A stretch of DNA of 35,955 nucleotides from Butyrivibrio sp. (GCA_015056575.1 SVGA01000030.1:1-35955), one strand, 5' to 3'. Shown: positions 23,443-33,874, numbered from the stretch's first letter. Numbers and translations: made by a program. Notes: generated from the letters alone by a model not told the origin.

Positions 23443-24756
23443 ATGAAACTAAACTATAAACGTACTGTTCTTATTGGTCTGGCATTTTTGTCAATCTGTG
23501 CTTTCTGGCAGTTCTACGACAACGAGATCCCTAAGATACTGAAATATTCCTTTGGTCTTGGGGAAACTGCCACAGGCGTGATCATGGCGCTGGATAATGT
23601 GCTGGCGCTGTTTCTTCTGCCGCTGTTCGGAGCCATCTCCGACAAGACGGATACCAAAATGGGCAAAAGAATGCCCTTCATCACCGCAGGAACCATTCTA
23701 GCGGTAGTTTTCTTTGTGATCCTTATAACTGTGGCAAGACCCAGTGGAAACCTTGCGTTCTTTGTTGCGGTTCTTCTGCTTCTTCTGATCTCCATGGGAA
23801 TATACAGATCCCCGGCGGTTTCGCTGATGCCCGATCTTACTCCGGCGCCGCTGCGAAGTGCGGGAAACGCTGTGATAAACCTTATGGGAGCGCTGGGCGG
23901 CGTATTCACCCTGGTGATGACCATGGTTCTTTTAAAGGGAGCGGATGACCCTTCAAAGACCAACTACATTCCGCTGATGCTCAGCATTGTGCTTCTTCTT
24001 GTCGTTGCCATAGGGATCCTGAATCTCACCATCAAGGAGAAGGATATCAAGAAGCAGATAGAAGCTGAGGGCGGACTTGCATCCTTCGGAGAGAAGTTTT
24101 CCGAAGACGTTGAGGCAAAAAGAAGCACCGAAGGAAATAAGCTTCCTCCCAATGTATTCAGGAGCCTTGCATTTTTGCTTGCCTCCGTTGCCTTCTGGTA
24201 CATGGCGTATAATGCGGTGACCACAGCCTTCACCAGATATGTGGGAGAAGTATGGGGCAAGACAGACGGAAGCTACGCCGGAATTCTTATGGTGGCAACT
24301 GTTGCAGCGGTACTCAGCTACATTCCCATCGGTGCAATTTCCAGTAAGATAGGACGTAAGAAGGTGATCCTTGCGGGGGTTGTTATGATGAGCGGCGTTT
24401 ACCTTGTGGCTTCCTTCCTTACAAGCTATACTCCTCTTATGAATGTCTTTTTCGCGATCATTGGTATCGGCTGGGCTGCCATTAATGTAAACTCTTATCC
24501 AATGGTGGTTGAGATGAGTAAAGCCGGAGACATAGGCAAGTATACCGGAACCTATTACACCTTCTCCATGGCTGCTCAGGTATTTACGCCTATTCTTTCG
24601 GGATTTCTTTTGGAGCATGTATCCTACAGGACGCTGTTCCCTTACGCCTTTGTTTTCTCTACTTTGGCATTCTTTACAATGCTGATGGTAAAACACGGTG
24701 ATTCCAAGCCGGAAGCCAAGAAGAATATTATCGAGCACTTTGATGTTGATGACTAA
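23443..24756 (+). CDS. MFS transporter, SLC45/GPH-like
   Basis: A 12-helix major facilitator protein of 437 residues with a central cytoplasmic loop (about 195-230). It opens with IGLAFLSICAFWQFYDNEIP. The loop 2-3 signature reads GAISDKTDTKMGKRMPFI, which is typical of SLC45/glycoside-type carriers, and a second copy-like segment GAISSKIGRKKVILAG occurs in the second half. Sugar or glycoside uptake coupled to cations is therefore likely but not proven. GGGG is close to the ATG and a further AAAGGGG lies about 12 bases upstream. It stands alone between two terminators with no sugar-enzyme gene beside it, so context does not name the substrate. Confidence 0.85.
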   Translation: MKLNYKRTVLIGLAFLSICAFWQFYDNEIPKILKYSFGLGETATGVIMALDNVLALFLLPLFGAISDKTDTKMGKRMPFITAGTILAVVFFVILITVARPSGNLAFFVAVLLLLLISMGIYRSPAVSLMPDLTPAPLRSAGNAVINLMGALGGVFTLVMTMVLLKGADDPSKTNYIPLMLSIVLLLVVAIGILNLTIKEKDIKKQIEAEGGLASFGEKFSEDVEAKRSTEGNKLPPNVFRSLAFLLASVAFWYMAYNAVTTAFTRYVGEVWGKTDGSYAGILMVATVAAVLSYIPIGAISSKIGRKKVILAGVVMMSGVYLVASFLTSYTPLMNVFFAIIGIGWAAINVNSYPMVVEMSKAGDIGKYTGTYYTFSMAAQVFTPILSGFLLEHVSYRTLFPYAFVFSTLAFFTMLMVKHGDSKPEAKKNIIEHFDVDD

Positions 24757-24774
24757 GCAGATAATATGTTATTT

Positions 24775-24811
24775 TAAACAGCGAGGTTTTTTGCCCCGCT
24801 GTTTATTTTTT
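24775..24811 (+). terminator. Terminator after the MFS gene
   Basis: TAAACAGCG (24775-24783) pairs with CGCTGTTTA (24797-24805), followed by TTTTT. Confidence 0.88.
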
Positions 24812-24817
24812 ATTTCA

Positions 24818-24826
24818 TGGTATGAT
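24818..24826 (+). promoter_or_regulatory. Extended -10 promoter of yfmM
   Basis: TGGTATGAT fits TGnTATnAT, an extended -10 element, 33 bases before the yfmM start codon. No clear -35 is seen. Confidence 0.5.
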
Positions 24827-24858
24827 ATTTGTACTGTAGAACAGAAAGGTTATTTGTT

Positions 24859-26418
24859 ATGAGTATATTAAACGTAGAACATCTGACACACGGCTTTGGA
24901 GACAGGGCAATATTCGATGATGTGTCTTTTCGCCTGCTAAAGGGTGAGCATATCGGACTTGTGGGAGCTAATGGCGAGGGAAAGTCCACCTTTATGAACA
25001 TTATTACAGGTAAGCTCATGCCGGACGCGGGCAATATCGAGTGGGCTAAGAACGTGAATGTCGGTTACCTGGACCAGCACGCGGTTCTTAAGCAGGGAAT
25101 GACCATAAGGGACGTTCTTGCATCGGCATTCGAGCCTCTGTATAAGATGGAAGCCAGGATGAATGAGATCTGCGATGCAATGGGAGAGGCAAACGAAGAA
25201 GAGCTTGAGAAGTACATGGAGGAGCTGGGAACTATCCAGGACCTTCTTACCAACCATGACTTCTATCTTATAGATTCCAAGATAGAAGAGGTTTCAAGGG
25301 CGCTTGGCTTTTTGGAGCTTGGGCTTGACCGCGATGTAACAGAGCTCTCCGGCGGGCAGAGGACCAAGATACTTCTTGCCAAGCTCCTTTTAGAGAAGCC
25401 GGACATTCTTTTGCTGGATGAGCCTACCAACTACCTTGATGCGGAGCATATCGTATGGCTTACAAGATACCTTCAGGACTACGACAATGCCTTTATCCTG
25501 ATTTCCCACGACATTCCTTTTCTCAATAACGTGGTGAACATCATTTATCACATGGACGGACAGACCCACAGCCTCGACAGATATGTGGGAGATTACGATC
25601 ACTTCACTGAGGTTTACGAGGCCAAGAAGGCCCAGAGGGAAGCAGCCTACAACAGGCAGCAGCAGGAGATCGCAGACCTCAAGGACTTTGTGGCAAGGAA
25701 TAAGGCCAGGGTTGCCACAAGGAACATGGCCATGGCAAGGCAGAAGAAACTTGACAGCATGGACCTTATAGAGAAGATTCAGGAAAAGCCAAAGCCTGAG
25801 TTTAACTTTAAGACAGCAAGGACTCCGAGCAAGTTCCTTTTTGAGATAGAGGATCTTGTTATCGGCTATGACGAGCCTCTGTCAAAGCCAATAACCATGT
25901 TTATAGAAAGAGGCTCCTTCACAGTTCTTACGGGAGCCAACGGAATCGGTAAGTCAACACTTCTTAAGAGCATTCTCGGACTCATCCCTGCCCTTTCGGG
26001 TAAGGTATCGCGAGGAGAGAATGTCGAAGTAGGATACTTTGAGCAGGAGATGGCTCCAAACATTGATACCACCTGCATGGAAGAGATATGGAACGAGTTC
26101 CCCGGCTTCTCCCAGTATGAAGTGCGCTCGGCTCTTGCCAAGTGCGGTCTTACCACCAAGCATATAGAGAGTAAGTGCAAAGTGCTGTCAGGAGGTGAAC
26201 AGGCCAAGGTAAGGCTGTGCAAGCTTATAAACAGAGAGTCCAATATTCTTATCCTGGACGAGCCCACCAACCACCTGGATGTTGATGCCAAGGCCGAGCT
26301 TCACAGGGCGCTGAAGGAATACAAGGGCACAGTTATCATGGTGTGCCACGAACCGGATTTTTATGAAGATCTTGCAACTGAAGTTGTTGACTGTACTAAG
26401 TGGACGACAAAGGTATAA
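24859..26418 (+). CDS. yfmM: ABC-F ATPase, YfmM-like
   Basis: A second ABC-F protein, expected to act on ribosomes. It has intact motifs in both domains: GANGEGKST, LSGGQRTK, LLLDEPTNYLD and ISHD; then GANGIGKST, LSGGEQAKVR, LILDEPTNHLD and VCHE. The opening MSILNVEHLTHGFGDRAIFD, the linker VARNKARVATRNMAMARQKK and the ending CTKWTTKV match the Bacillus YfmM type as I remember it. The frame opens at 24829, but AAAGG lies about 9 bases before the ATG at 24859 and the family starts there (519 residues). Unlike YkpA nothing in its ATP sites is missing. It is monocistronic. Whether it gives antibiotic resistance is unknown. Confidence 0.9.
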   Translation: MSILNVEHLTHGFGDRAIFDDVSFRLLKGEHIGLVGANGEGKSTFMNIITGKLMPDAGNIEWAKNVNVGYLDQHAVLKQGMTIRDVLASAFEPLYKMEARMNEICDAMGEANEEELEKYMEELGTIQDLLTNHDFYLIDSKIEEVSRALGFLELGLDRDVTELSGGQRTKILLAKLLLEKPDILLLDEPTNYLDAEHIVWLTRYLQDYDNAFILISHDIPFLNNVVNIIYHMDGQTHSLDRYVGDYDHFTEVYEAKKAQREAAYNRQQQEIADLKDFVARNKARVATRNMAMARQKKLDSMDLIEKIQEKPKPEFNFKTARTPSKFLFEIEDLVIGYDEPLSKPITMFIERGSFTVLTGANGIGKSTLLKSILGLIPALSGKVSRGENVEVGYFEQEMAPNIDTTCMEEIWNEFPGFSQYEVRSALAKCGLTTKHIESKCKVLSGGEQAKVRLCKLINRESNILILDEPTNHLDVDAKAELHRALKEYKGTVIMVCHEPDFYEDLATEVVDCTKWTTKV

Positions 26419-26510
26419 TGAACTTCTTTAAACTCTTTGGAAAAAGAACTTGAAATTAAATCACCACAATAGAGAGTATTTTTGAAAGTTTATGTCATAC
26501 CGCAAAACTA

Positions 26511-26539
26511 TTGACTTAATTTCGATATAAGGGTACCAT
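26511..26539 (+). promoter_or_regulatory. Promoter of the giant surface-protein gene
   Basis: TTGACT (26511-26516) and TACCAT (26534-26539) are 17 bases apart. The predicted start near 26546 leaves about 29 bases before the ATG. I see no clear terminator for yfmM in this 156-base gap. Confidence 0.6.
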
Positions 26540-26574
26540 ATAAGAGCTATTCTGGGTAAAAACGGAGGCTTTAT

Positions 26575-29500
26575 ATGATTAAAAGAAGACTTGTTTCAAT
26601 AATAATAACTGTAACGATGGCAGTTTCATCGTTGCAGTTTTCTTACATTAATGTGCAGGCTGCAGAGTCACAGGAAGATCTTGAGATAGCAGCCTTAGCA
26701 GCAGAAGAGGCGTCGGAAGAAGCGCCTGAAGAATCTTCCGAAGAAATCTTTGTCGAGGAGACAGAAATTCAGGAAGAAGTATCAGAAGAGCTCCCTGCAG
26801 AAGAGAACTCTGAGGAAGAGACTGCTGTTCCTGAGCCTGAGACAGAAGAGGAAAAACTTCTTGATGCTTGCTATAAGGGGCTTGTCTTAAATGCCGGAGA
26901 GGGTACATTTATGGATGGCACAAAGGAGATTAGCTTTGACAGTTATCAGGAAGAAAGTCTTACAAATTATGTTCTGAATAATGCCTATTATCCGGTAAGA
27001 GAGGGCTATGCTTTCAGGGGATGGGCTCACCTCGATGAAAGAGATGTTACCTCCTATAACAGTCAGCAGGAGAAGTATTACCTGCATCACGATGCATCAG
27101 TTCATCCCGGAACAACTCTCTACCCCAAGTGGAGTCCCACAAGAAAATACATGGTAGTCTTAGATAAAGACAATGACCTGTCCAATGGCGGCGGCTATGT
27201 AATGGTAGATGGGGAAAAGAAGACTCAGATTGTTGTGTATGTTGCCGGGGATGAATGTCTGAAACAGGGTCAAAACTATGACCTTATCCGCAACATGTCT
27301 TATAATGCCGAGCATACTGATACCAGCTATTACTTTGCCGGATTTTACAGGCAGGCAGGTGCTAACAACCAAAATATATATGATTCTGATCCGGACTTTA
27401 CAATCGTAGACGGAAACAGCTATGTTTACGATGATACTACTGTTTATGCCGGGTTTAAGGAAACCGGATGCGCGGTCACTCTCCATGACAGCACAGGAGG
27501 ATACTTTAAGTACAGCTCCAATAAGGATCAGTATGAAGGCAGAAATGCAACCTATATTTACAGGCTCGGACCTTCTTACTACATATGCGCCCGTTCCAGC
27601 CTTGAGGAAGTATGCCTTAATGATGATGCCACAGTGGCATTTCTTGGATTATATTACGATTCCGCTTTTACTAATCCCGTAACGGAAAAGGAACTTAACA
27701 TTGGTCAGATGTATGATGACGGCCTTTTGGACGAGGATGATAACCTGGACCTCTATGTAAGATGGGGCAATGAACAAGTTCCCATGATCACTTTTGATCC
27801 CAATGGCGGTGTTTTTGTTGATAACGGTGATAGTGATACAGATGGAGTATACACTTCATCTTCAGCTCCGATCGTTATGGCACAGCGCCCGAACCTTAGC
27901 TTTGATAAAATGCCCGTCAATCTGAGCGACAGACATAAGACTTTTACCGGCTGGTACTCCGACGCAAGCTGCAGTGCCGCGTCAAAGGTCTCCGATGAAT
28001 ACGGCTATGTTTATTTTCATAACGGCAGCGGTACCTGGTTTACCCAGAGCACCACGCTTTATGCAGGCTGGGAGTCTACCAGAACAGTAATCACCTTCAG
28101 CGCTCCCGAAGGCTGTACATTTAATGGATATGATGCTGATCTAAAAGAGAATATTACGAGTAATAAGATCATTGTGACGATTAATAAAGACGGAAACAGA
28201 ACGCTGGCTTACGGAAATGGTCGTATTAATGAGGTATTGTATGATGATAAGAACAAGTCTTTTGATAAATGGTCATATAACGGCAAAAACTATGAAGATG
28301 ACGTTCTTAATGGCATGACCTTTACAAAGGACGCCACTATAACTCCTATAAGCAAGGAGTGCGTATATGTAAAGGTAGATTTTGGCGGTGAAATTGCCAC
28401 CGATAATGATAACGAGTATTCAATATATGAAGAGAAACTGAACAAAAATGATAAGTTCAGCAATCTGGTGTGGTTTGTGCATAATAAAGACAATACCAAA
28501 TATATTGAGGGCTACTACCATGACAGCGAATATAAGAGTCCTCTGCCCCAAAACGCCCTTGTAGGGCAGTATGTTGTGACAAAGGATGAGACCATCTATG
28601 CCAAGTGGGCAGATTACTATACCGTTACCTTCGATATGGGACCTCTGTCTATTGATGGCAGTCACACTATAGAAAAGACACATATAAAGAATGGCGAAGT
28701 TCTGGATTACTGCCCTGAAGAAACTCCTGTATCAGAAGATGACAGGAGCAGTTTCAATGGCTGGCGCAAGGACGGAAAGTCAATCACCCCTGATGAGATA
28801 AAGGCTCTTGTTGTTAATAAGAGCTTTACTATCAGTGCAGATTATGACGAGATGGTGTTTATCACCTTTGATGTCAATACTTCCAATACCGCAGCTAAAG
28901 TTACCTACAACTTAAACTGGGCTAATAATGAGTACGGCGTAATTGCAGTAAAGAAGGGTTCTAACCTTAGCGGGTATGAGTTTCCCGGAGCAAGCTATTG
29001 GCAGAATAACATAACCGATGCAGAAGATCCCACAGAGGACTACAGAACCTTTGAGGGATGGTTTACTGATCCTGCATGCACTCATTCTGTGGATAGAAGT
29101 AGCTATATCGCCAATGACGATGTGACCTTCTACTCCAAGTGGGGAACAGATACCTTCCATACGATCAAATTTGTAAATACCAGAACGGACCTTGGAGATA
29201 TGTACCTTGGCAATGCCGGGCTCTTATTCAGATATGATTCCGTGAATGTGTATGTCCCCAAGGGAGCACCCTACGCCTTCAACGGAGTTGATGTGGGCGA
29301 CGGCTTTGAATTCCCGCATATAAATATAAATGAGGAGAACCGCGATACTCAGCAGGCCTTCCACACCGGCGAGTGGTCCACAAATGCGGACGGCTCAGGA
29401 CAGAGATGGTTCCTTGACGGAAGCAGAGGCTACTTTATAGATGAAGACGGCACAAAGCACAGCTTTAAACCGGAAGAGTTCATCCCGACCCGGGATATGA

Positions 29501-32500
29501 CTTTCTATACGGTATGGGATGAGGCTATAACCGTCACGTTGAACCTCAATGGAGGAGAGTGCGGATATGATGACGGATATCATTTTATCGATAATCCCTT
29601 TGTGTTCCATAAGGCAAGCAATACTTTGACAGGCAGATTCCCGAAGGGATCGACCTATTCTGAAATTAAAAAATATATTCCCGAATATCTTAATCTGACA
29701 AAAGGTGAAATACATTGGGGCTACAAAGAAAGTAGCTGCAAGACTCTTTTTAATGAAAGTGATATTCTGACGGAAGATACCGCTATTTATGCTGCATTTG
29801 GGACAAAGAAAAATGTGGCAATCACGTTCTTAAGCGGTGATGAAGGATACTATTCCAAAACAGGGACCGGTCAGTATGAAAGAATAAATAATTCCAAGGT
29901 ATACGAAGCCTATGTTCCTTCAGGAGGCATATATAGAACCGAAATGGATATTCCTTTTATCGATGACGATCATAAGGCATTTTTCGGTATGTATGAGCTT
30001 TTGGGTGATGGCTATGCAGCTGACCTGTCAAAGCCCTGTCCTTATACGGTATATGAAGACGGCAAATGGTATCTTGAATTAACAGATCGTAAGCCGGACA
30101 AAGTATATATGGCTGCCTATTCAGATGCCAGCATAGTTACTGTGGATGCGGGAGAATATGGCAATTTCAATGACAATGAAAGTGCACGAAACAGGGTAAA
30201 AGAAAAGGTGGCAGCAGGCAGGTATATCAATCTGTCTAAGTACGAGCAGAATATTGAGACTAACGGAGGAGCATGGCCACTTGGCTGGTACTACAGAGAC
30301 GGCAACGGAGTCGAGCATAAGCTTATTGTCACCTGGTCGAAAAACGGAAAAGCTCTGTACAAGCCCACCGGCGATATAGACATTTACTACAAGTGGGCAA
30401 CAGGTTCTGCAGCAAGAAACATCACGAACATTGATGTTTCTGCAAACAGCGGTCTGGAACTGAAGATAGGCGAGCAGAAGACTCTTTTGTCCGTGGTAAC
30501 TCCTTCAGACATAAATGCTGATGTAACATGGTTCCTGGACGACTACACCTGCGGAAGTGGTAACGCGGCAAAAGAATGCCCTGTCATGCTCAAAAATGAT
30601 GGAACCATCACAGGAAAAGCTGAAGGAACCGCAAGGGTATATGCGATAGCAGACGGCAAGAGAAGTGCAGACGTAATTGTCACCGTAAATAATTCAGAGG
30701 CGGATAAGAGCCTTTCCCTTAAGGTAAACGGCGCAGCTGCTTCTGATTCGGTTTATGAGCTTATTAAGGGTGATTCGCTCAAGCTTACTGCAGAAGTTAC
30801 CCCTGAATGGCTTGATAAAGAGCTTGTATGGAGCTGCTCTGACAGTGACATATTAAAGCTTTCAGGCGGCGGAGCTTTTTCTACTGTAAATACAGGCACA
30901 AAAACCGGGGAAGCTGTTGTTACGGTAAAGACTTTAGACGGAAAACTTTCAAAGAGCATAAGCATTAACGTGAGCATCCCTATTTCTTTTGATACTCATG
31001 ACACAGTTCTTGCTGCGATTGAGGGAAATACCCTGTCAATCATTTCTACGGTTATGCAGGGGTATACTGCTTCCTATGAACTTACGGATGATGCGGGCAA
31101 TTCTGTAACCGATCTTGTAAAGATGGAAGTTAAAAGCGGAGGAGAGATTGTTCTTACCCCTCTTAAATTTGAACTGGCCAGAGAATACAATCTGATTCTC
31201 AAGGGCAGCGTTACCATTAATGGCAAGACTTATACGGATGAGTGCAGCATTCTTCTTTCTTCCGCCAAGGGAGCAGAGGCTCCTTACTGCACACCTTTTG
31301 TGGAAAACGGCGGTGAGCTTACAGTTGAGAAGGGTACAAGAGTAAGGCTTGACTGCAGCTCTCCCGGTGTAACGATAAAGTATTCTGTTAATGGCGGTGA
31401 ATACAGTGTATATAGTGGTCCCATTGTAATTACCAAAGATACGGTTATCAGGGCATTTGCTGAGAGTGAAAAGTTAAGCAGAAGCGCCACGGTTACTTAT
31501 AACTTTAAGTTGGATCAGGACTGGGGCGAGATCAGTGAGAGCATAAGGTCTGATGTTTTTGCAGGAAATATCTCAGAAGTTCCTGCAGACCTTTGGTTTG
31601 CCATAAGGCAGGAAGCGGATAATAAGTACGCAAGAATTGATAATGTTGATACGGATGCTTCCCACACCGGCAAGAATGCCAAGCTTGGAAAGTTGACAGG
31701 CCAGAGCTTTTTATACACCGGCTTAAAGATAACCTTTAATGACAGGATAAATGTCTTTTACGGAAAGAGCAGGCTCATCGAGGGCAGAGACTATACCGTT
31801 TCCTATGCCAATAATACAGCAGCGGTAGCAGAGACTTCTGCAAAGGCTCCGACATTTACCGTTAAGGGCAAGGGAAACTATGCAAGTACCATAAACTTTA
31901 AGTTTGGCATAACCGAGGCTGATATCGAGGATACTGAAATTACTTCGGAAAAGACAGTTGCAATAGCAGCCAGCAGCAAACTGAGCGCAGTAAAGCCTAC
32001 AGTTTCTTTTAACGGCAAAAAGCTCTCCCTCAACAAGGACTATGTTCTTAAGTACTACAAGACAGAGGTGGGCAGTGCAAACCTTATTACCGATGCACAG
32101 CTTAAGACCCTGAAGGCTGAGGAAAATCAGACCTATGTTATACAGATAGCGGACAAAGAGGGCGGCAATTTTGCGAAAGGTCCCAAGACTGAGACCGTTC
32201 TTGTGAAAACCTACTCCGCTTCCAATAAGGCTTATGTTCAGGCTTCAAAGCTTAAGGTAGGAGATGCAAGCCGCAAGACGGTTAAACTTGCTTATGCTAA
32301 GGATACTACCTATACAGCAGACAAGCTCTTTGGCGCAGAGGGAGGAAATGCGCCTCTTATCTGTGTTTATAATGGTAAGACAGCTCTTACCTATAATAAG
32401 GACTTTACCGTTGAGCTTGTTGGAAAAGATACCAGGCATAATGCTGCAGGTAAACACAGCTTCGTTATTAAGGGAATCTCAAAGAGTGAGAGTGATCTTT

Positions 32501-33777
32501 CCGAGGGCGAAGTTATAGTTGTGGGCAATAAGACTGCGACATACGAGATTGTCGGAACACCTATGAAGAGTGTTAAGATCGCCGGCCTTTCTACTTCTGT
32601 GGAGTACACGGGAAAAGAAATATCACTTACAGATCTGTTTAATGCCAATGATAAGAATCTTGAAGAAGCCTGGAAAACTACCGGAGAGGCGGTCCTTTAT
32701 ACGGTTGATAAATCCAAAGTAAAGCGTGCTCTTACAAAGGAAACGGTAAATCCGGACAATGCGGACAATGCGGACTATGCCGTATCTATGGAGAACACCG
32801 GTAACGTAGGCAAGTTTAATCTTGTATTTACCGGCAAAAACGGCTATAGCGGCAGCATCAAGAAGACAATTACCGTTAAGGCCTACAATCTCAAGAATGA
32901 TACAAAGAATAAGCTTACGGTTACCATTGGCGACAAGGAGGTTTACTATTCCAAGGGCGGAGCAAAGTGCAAGGATGTTACCGTGAAGTTCGGTGATTCG
33001 GTGATCCTCAGGGAAGGAATTGATTATACTCTTTCCTATAAGAATAACGGCAAGGTGGCGGATGCCGAAACTGCCGGTGCGAAAGCGCCTGTGCTCATAG
33101 TAAAGGGCAAAGGCAATTTTGCCGGAGCAGGAACAGCTGTGAAATTCAGCATTAAGAAGGCTCCCTTTGATAAGGGCCATATTTCTTTTGCTGCAAATGA
33201 CGTTAAGTTTAATGCCGGAGGAAAAGCAGGCTACTTTATACAGACTCCCAAGTTTACCGACAGCGGCAAGGCCATTGCCATAGGCAAAGACAAGGATATA
33301 GAGGCTCTGGCCAAGACTGATTACAGATATTACTATGTCGGAACTGCAGCCATGACAGACGGCAATGTGAAATCAGACGGCGAGGAGGTTGATCCTTCAG
33401 ATAAGCCTGCAGCCGGAACCATCATCGGCATAGCGGTAAGTCCTGTCTGCTCGGAGAAGAGCTCCTATTACAGTGCCGGCGCGTTGGAGTGCAGCTACAG
33501 AATAATAGATGCTTCCAAGGACATCTCAGGAGCTAAGGTAACGGTTAAGGATGTCAGCGGCCTGGGCTTCAGCAACGGAATGGAAGTGGTTCCCATAAGC
33601 GAATCGGATCTTAAGGTAACCCTTAAGGGAAAAGAGCTGACTGCCGAGGACTACATGATTGATTCCGTTTCAAATAACAGGTTCCTTGGTACTGCTACTG
33701 TGGTAATTAAAGGAGTAGGAGAATACGGTGGCAAAAAGAGCTTTAAATTTAAAATTTCTGCCAGAGGATTATCATAA
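26575..33777 (+). CDS. Giant secreted InlB-repeat/Ig-like protein, 2400 residues
   Basis: A signal peptide (MIKRRLVSIIITVTMAVSSL and on, likely cut after VQAA) is followed by a Glu/Ala-rich linker (about 33-90). Residues about 90-1275 hold roughly 12 degenerate InlB B-type (Listeria-Bacteroides) repeats of the form V-T-F-x-x-x-G-G ... F-x-G-W ... Y-A-x-W. Next come a Big_2-like Ig domain (about 1280-1375), a second Ig-like one (about 1378-1475), a further beta domain, and a chitobiase C-terminal-like segment (about 1570-1647). The rest (about 1700-2400) is six or seven degenerate 90-110-residue beta repeats with the motif G-x-D-Y-T-L/V-S-Y-x-N-N and V-K-G-K-G-N-Y/F. I see no LPxTG, SLH or other anchor at the C-terminus. 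GGAGG precedes the ATG by 8 bases. The likely role is adhesion or surface binding; no catalytic motif is visible. Confidence 0.88.
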   Translation: MIKRRLVSIIITVTMAVSSLQFSYINVQAAESQEDLEIAALAAEEASEEAPEESSEEIFVEETEIQEEVSEELPAEENSEEETAVPEPETEEEKLLDACYKGLVLNAGEGTFMDGTKEISFDSYQEESLTNYVLNNAYYPVREGYAFRGWAHLDERDVTSYNSQQEKYYLHHDASVHPGTTLYPKWSPTRKYMVVLDKDNDLSNGGGYVMVDGEKKTQIVVYVAGDECLKQGQNYDLIRNMSYNAEHTDTSYYFAGFYRQAGANNQNIYDSDPDFTIVDGNSYVYDDTTVYAGFKETGCAVTLHDSTGGYFKYSSNKDQYEGRNATYIYRLGPSYYICARSSLEEVCLNDDATVAFLGLYYDSAFTNPVTEKELNIGQMYDDGLLDEDDNLDLYVRWGNEQVPMITFDPNGGVFVDNGDSDTDGVYTSSSAPIVMAQRPNLSFDKMPVNLSDRHKTFTGWYSDASCSAASKVSDEYGYVYFHNGSGTWFTQSTTLYAGWESTRTVITFSAPEGCTFNGYDADLKENITSNKIIVTINKDGNRTLAYGNGRINEVLYDDKNKSFDKWSYNGKNYEDDVLNGMTFTKDATITPISKECVYVKVDFGGEIATDNDNEYSIYEEKLNKNDKFSNLVWFVHNKDNTKYIEGYYHDSEYKSPLPQNALVGQYVVTKDETIYAKWADYYTVTFDMGPLSIDGSHTIEKTHIKNGEVLDYCPEETPVSEDDRSSFNGWRKDGKSITPDEIKALVVNKSFTISADYDEMVFITFDVNTSNTAAKVTYNLNWANNEYGVIAVKKGSNLSGYEFPGASYWQNNITDAEDPTEDYRTFEGWFTDPACTHSVDRSSYIANDDVTFYSKWGTDTFHTIKFVNTRTDLGDMYLGNAGLLFRYDSVNVYVPKGAPYAFNGVDVGDGFEFPHININEENRDTQQAFHTGEWSTNADGSGQRWFLDGSRGYFIDEDGTKHSFKPEEFIPTRDMTFYTVWDEAITVTLNLNGGECGYDDGYHFIDNPFVFHKASNTLTGRFPKGSTYSEIKKYIPEYLNLTKGEIHWGYKESSCKTLFNESDILTEDTAIYAAFGTKKNVAITFLSGDEGYYSKTGTGQYERINNSKVYEAYVPSGGIYRTEMDIPFIDDDHKAFFGMYELLGDGYAADLSKPCPYTVYEDGKWYLELTDRKPDKVYMAAYSDASIVTVDAGEYGNFNDNESARNRVKEKVAAGRYINLSKYEQNIETNGGAWPLGWYYRDGNGVEHKLIVTWSKNGKALYKPTGDIDIYYKWATGSAARNITNIDVSANSGLELKIGEQKTLLSVVTPSDINADVTWFLDDYTCGSGNAAKECPVMLKNDGTITGKAEGTARVYAIADGKRSADVIVTVNNSEADKSLSLKVNGAAASDSVYELIKGDSLKLTAEVTPEWLDKELVWSCSDSDILKLSGGGAFSTVNTGTKTGEAVVTVKTLDGKLSKSISINVSIPISFDTHDTVLAAIEGNTLSIISTVMQGYTASYELTDDAGNSVTDLVKMEVKSGGEIVLTPLKFELAREYNLILKGSVTINGKTYTDECSILLSSAKGAEAPYCTPFVENGGELTVEKGTRVRLDCSSPGVTIKYSVNGGEYSVYSGPIVITKDTVIRAFAESEKLSRSATVTYNFKLDQDWGEISESIRSDVFAGNISEVPADLWFAIRQEADNKYARIDNVDTDASHTGKNAKLGKLTGQSFLYTGLKITFNDRINVFYGKSRLIEGRDYTVSYANNTAAVAETSAKAPTFTVKGKGNYASTINFKFGITEADIEDTEITSEKTVAIAASSKLSAVKPTVSFNGKKLSLNKDYVLKYYKTEVGSANLITDAQLKTLKAEENQTYVIQIADKEGGNFAKGPKTETVLVKTYSASNKAYVQASKLKVGDASRKTVKLAYAKDTTYTADKLFGAEGGNAPLICVYNGKTALTYNKDFTVELVGKDTRHNAAGKHSFVIKGISKSESDLSEGEVIVVGNKTATYEIVGTPMKSVKIAGLSTSVEYTGKEISLTDLFNANDKNLEEAWKTTGEAVLYTVDKSKVKRALTKETVNPDNADNADYAVSMENTGNVGKFNLVFTGKNGYSGSIKKTITVKAYNLKNDTKNKLTVTIGDKEVYYSKGGAKCKDVTVKFGDSVILREGIDYTLSYKNNGKVADAETAGAKAPVLIVKGKGNFAGAGTAVKFSIKKAPFDKGHISFAANDVKFNAGGKAGYFIQTPKFTDSGKAIAIGKDKDIEALAKTDYRYYYVGTAAMTDGNVKSDGEEVDPSDKPAAGTIIGIAVSPVCSEKSSYYSAGALECSYRIIDASKDISGAKVTVKDVSGLGFSNGMEVVPISESDLKVTLKGKELTAEDYMIDSVSNNRFLGTATVVIKGVGEYGGKKSFKFKISARGLS

Positions 33778-33845
33778 CATTAGAGGTTTTGTACAAAATT
33801 AATAAAGATTTCATAGGTTTTTCCTATATATTGGCGGATATTTTG

Positions 33846-33874
33846 TTGCGAAGTTAACAAAGAATGTGTAAAAT
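33846..33874 (+). promoter_or_regulatory. Candidate promoter of the glycerophosphodiesterase gene
   Basis: TTGCGA (33846-33851) and TAAAAT (33869-33874) are 17 bases apart. A 12-bp palindrome TTTTGTACAAAA lies further upstream at 33787-33798, just after the giant gene's stop. No T-run hairpin terminating the giant gene is seen. Confidence 0.55.

Noticed and set aside
33700..33777. LPxTG sorting signal at the end of the giant protein
   Set aside because: The C-terminus reads FKISARGLS with no LPxTG, hydrophobic stretch or charged tail.
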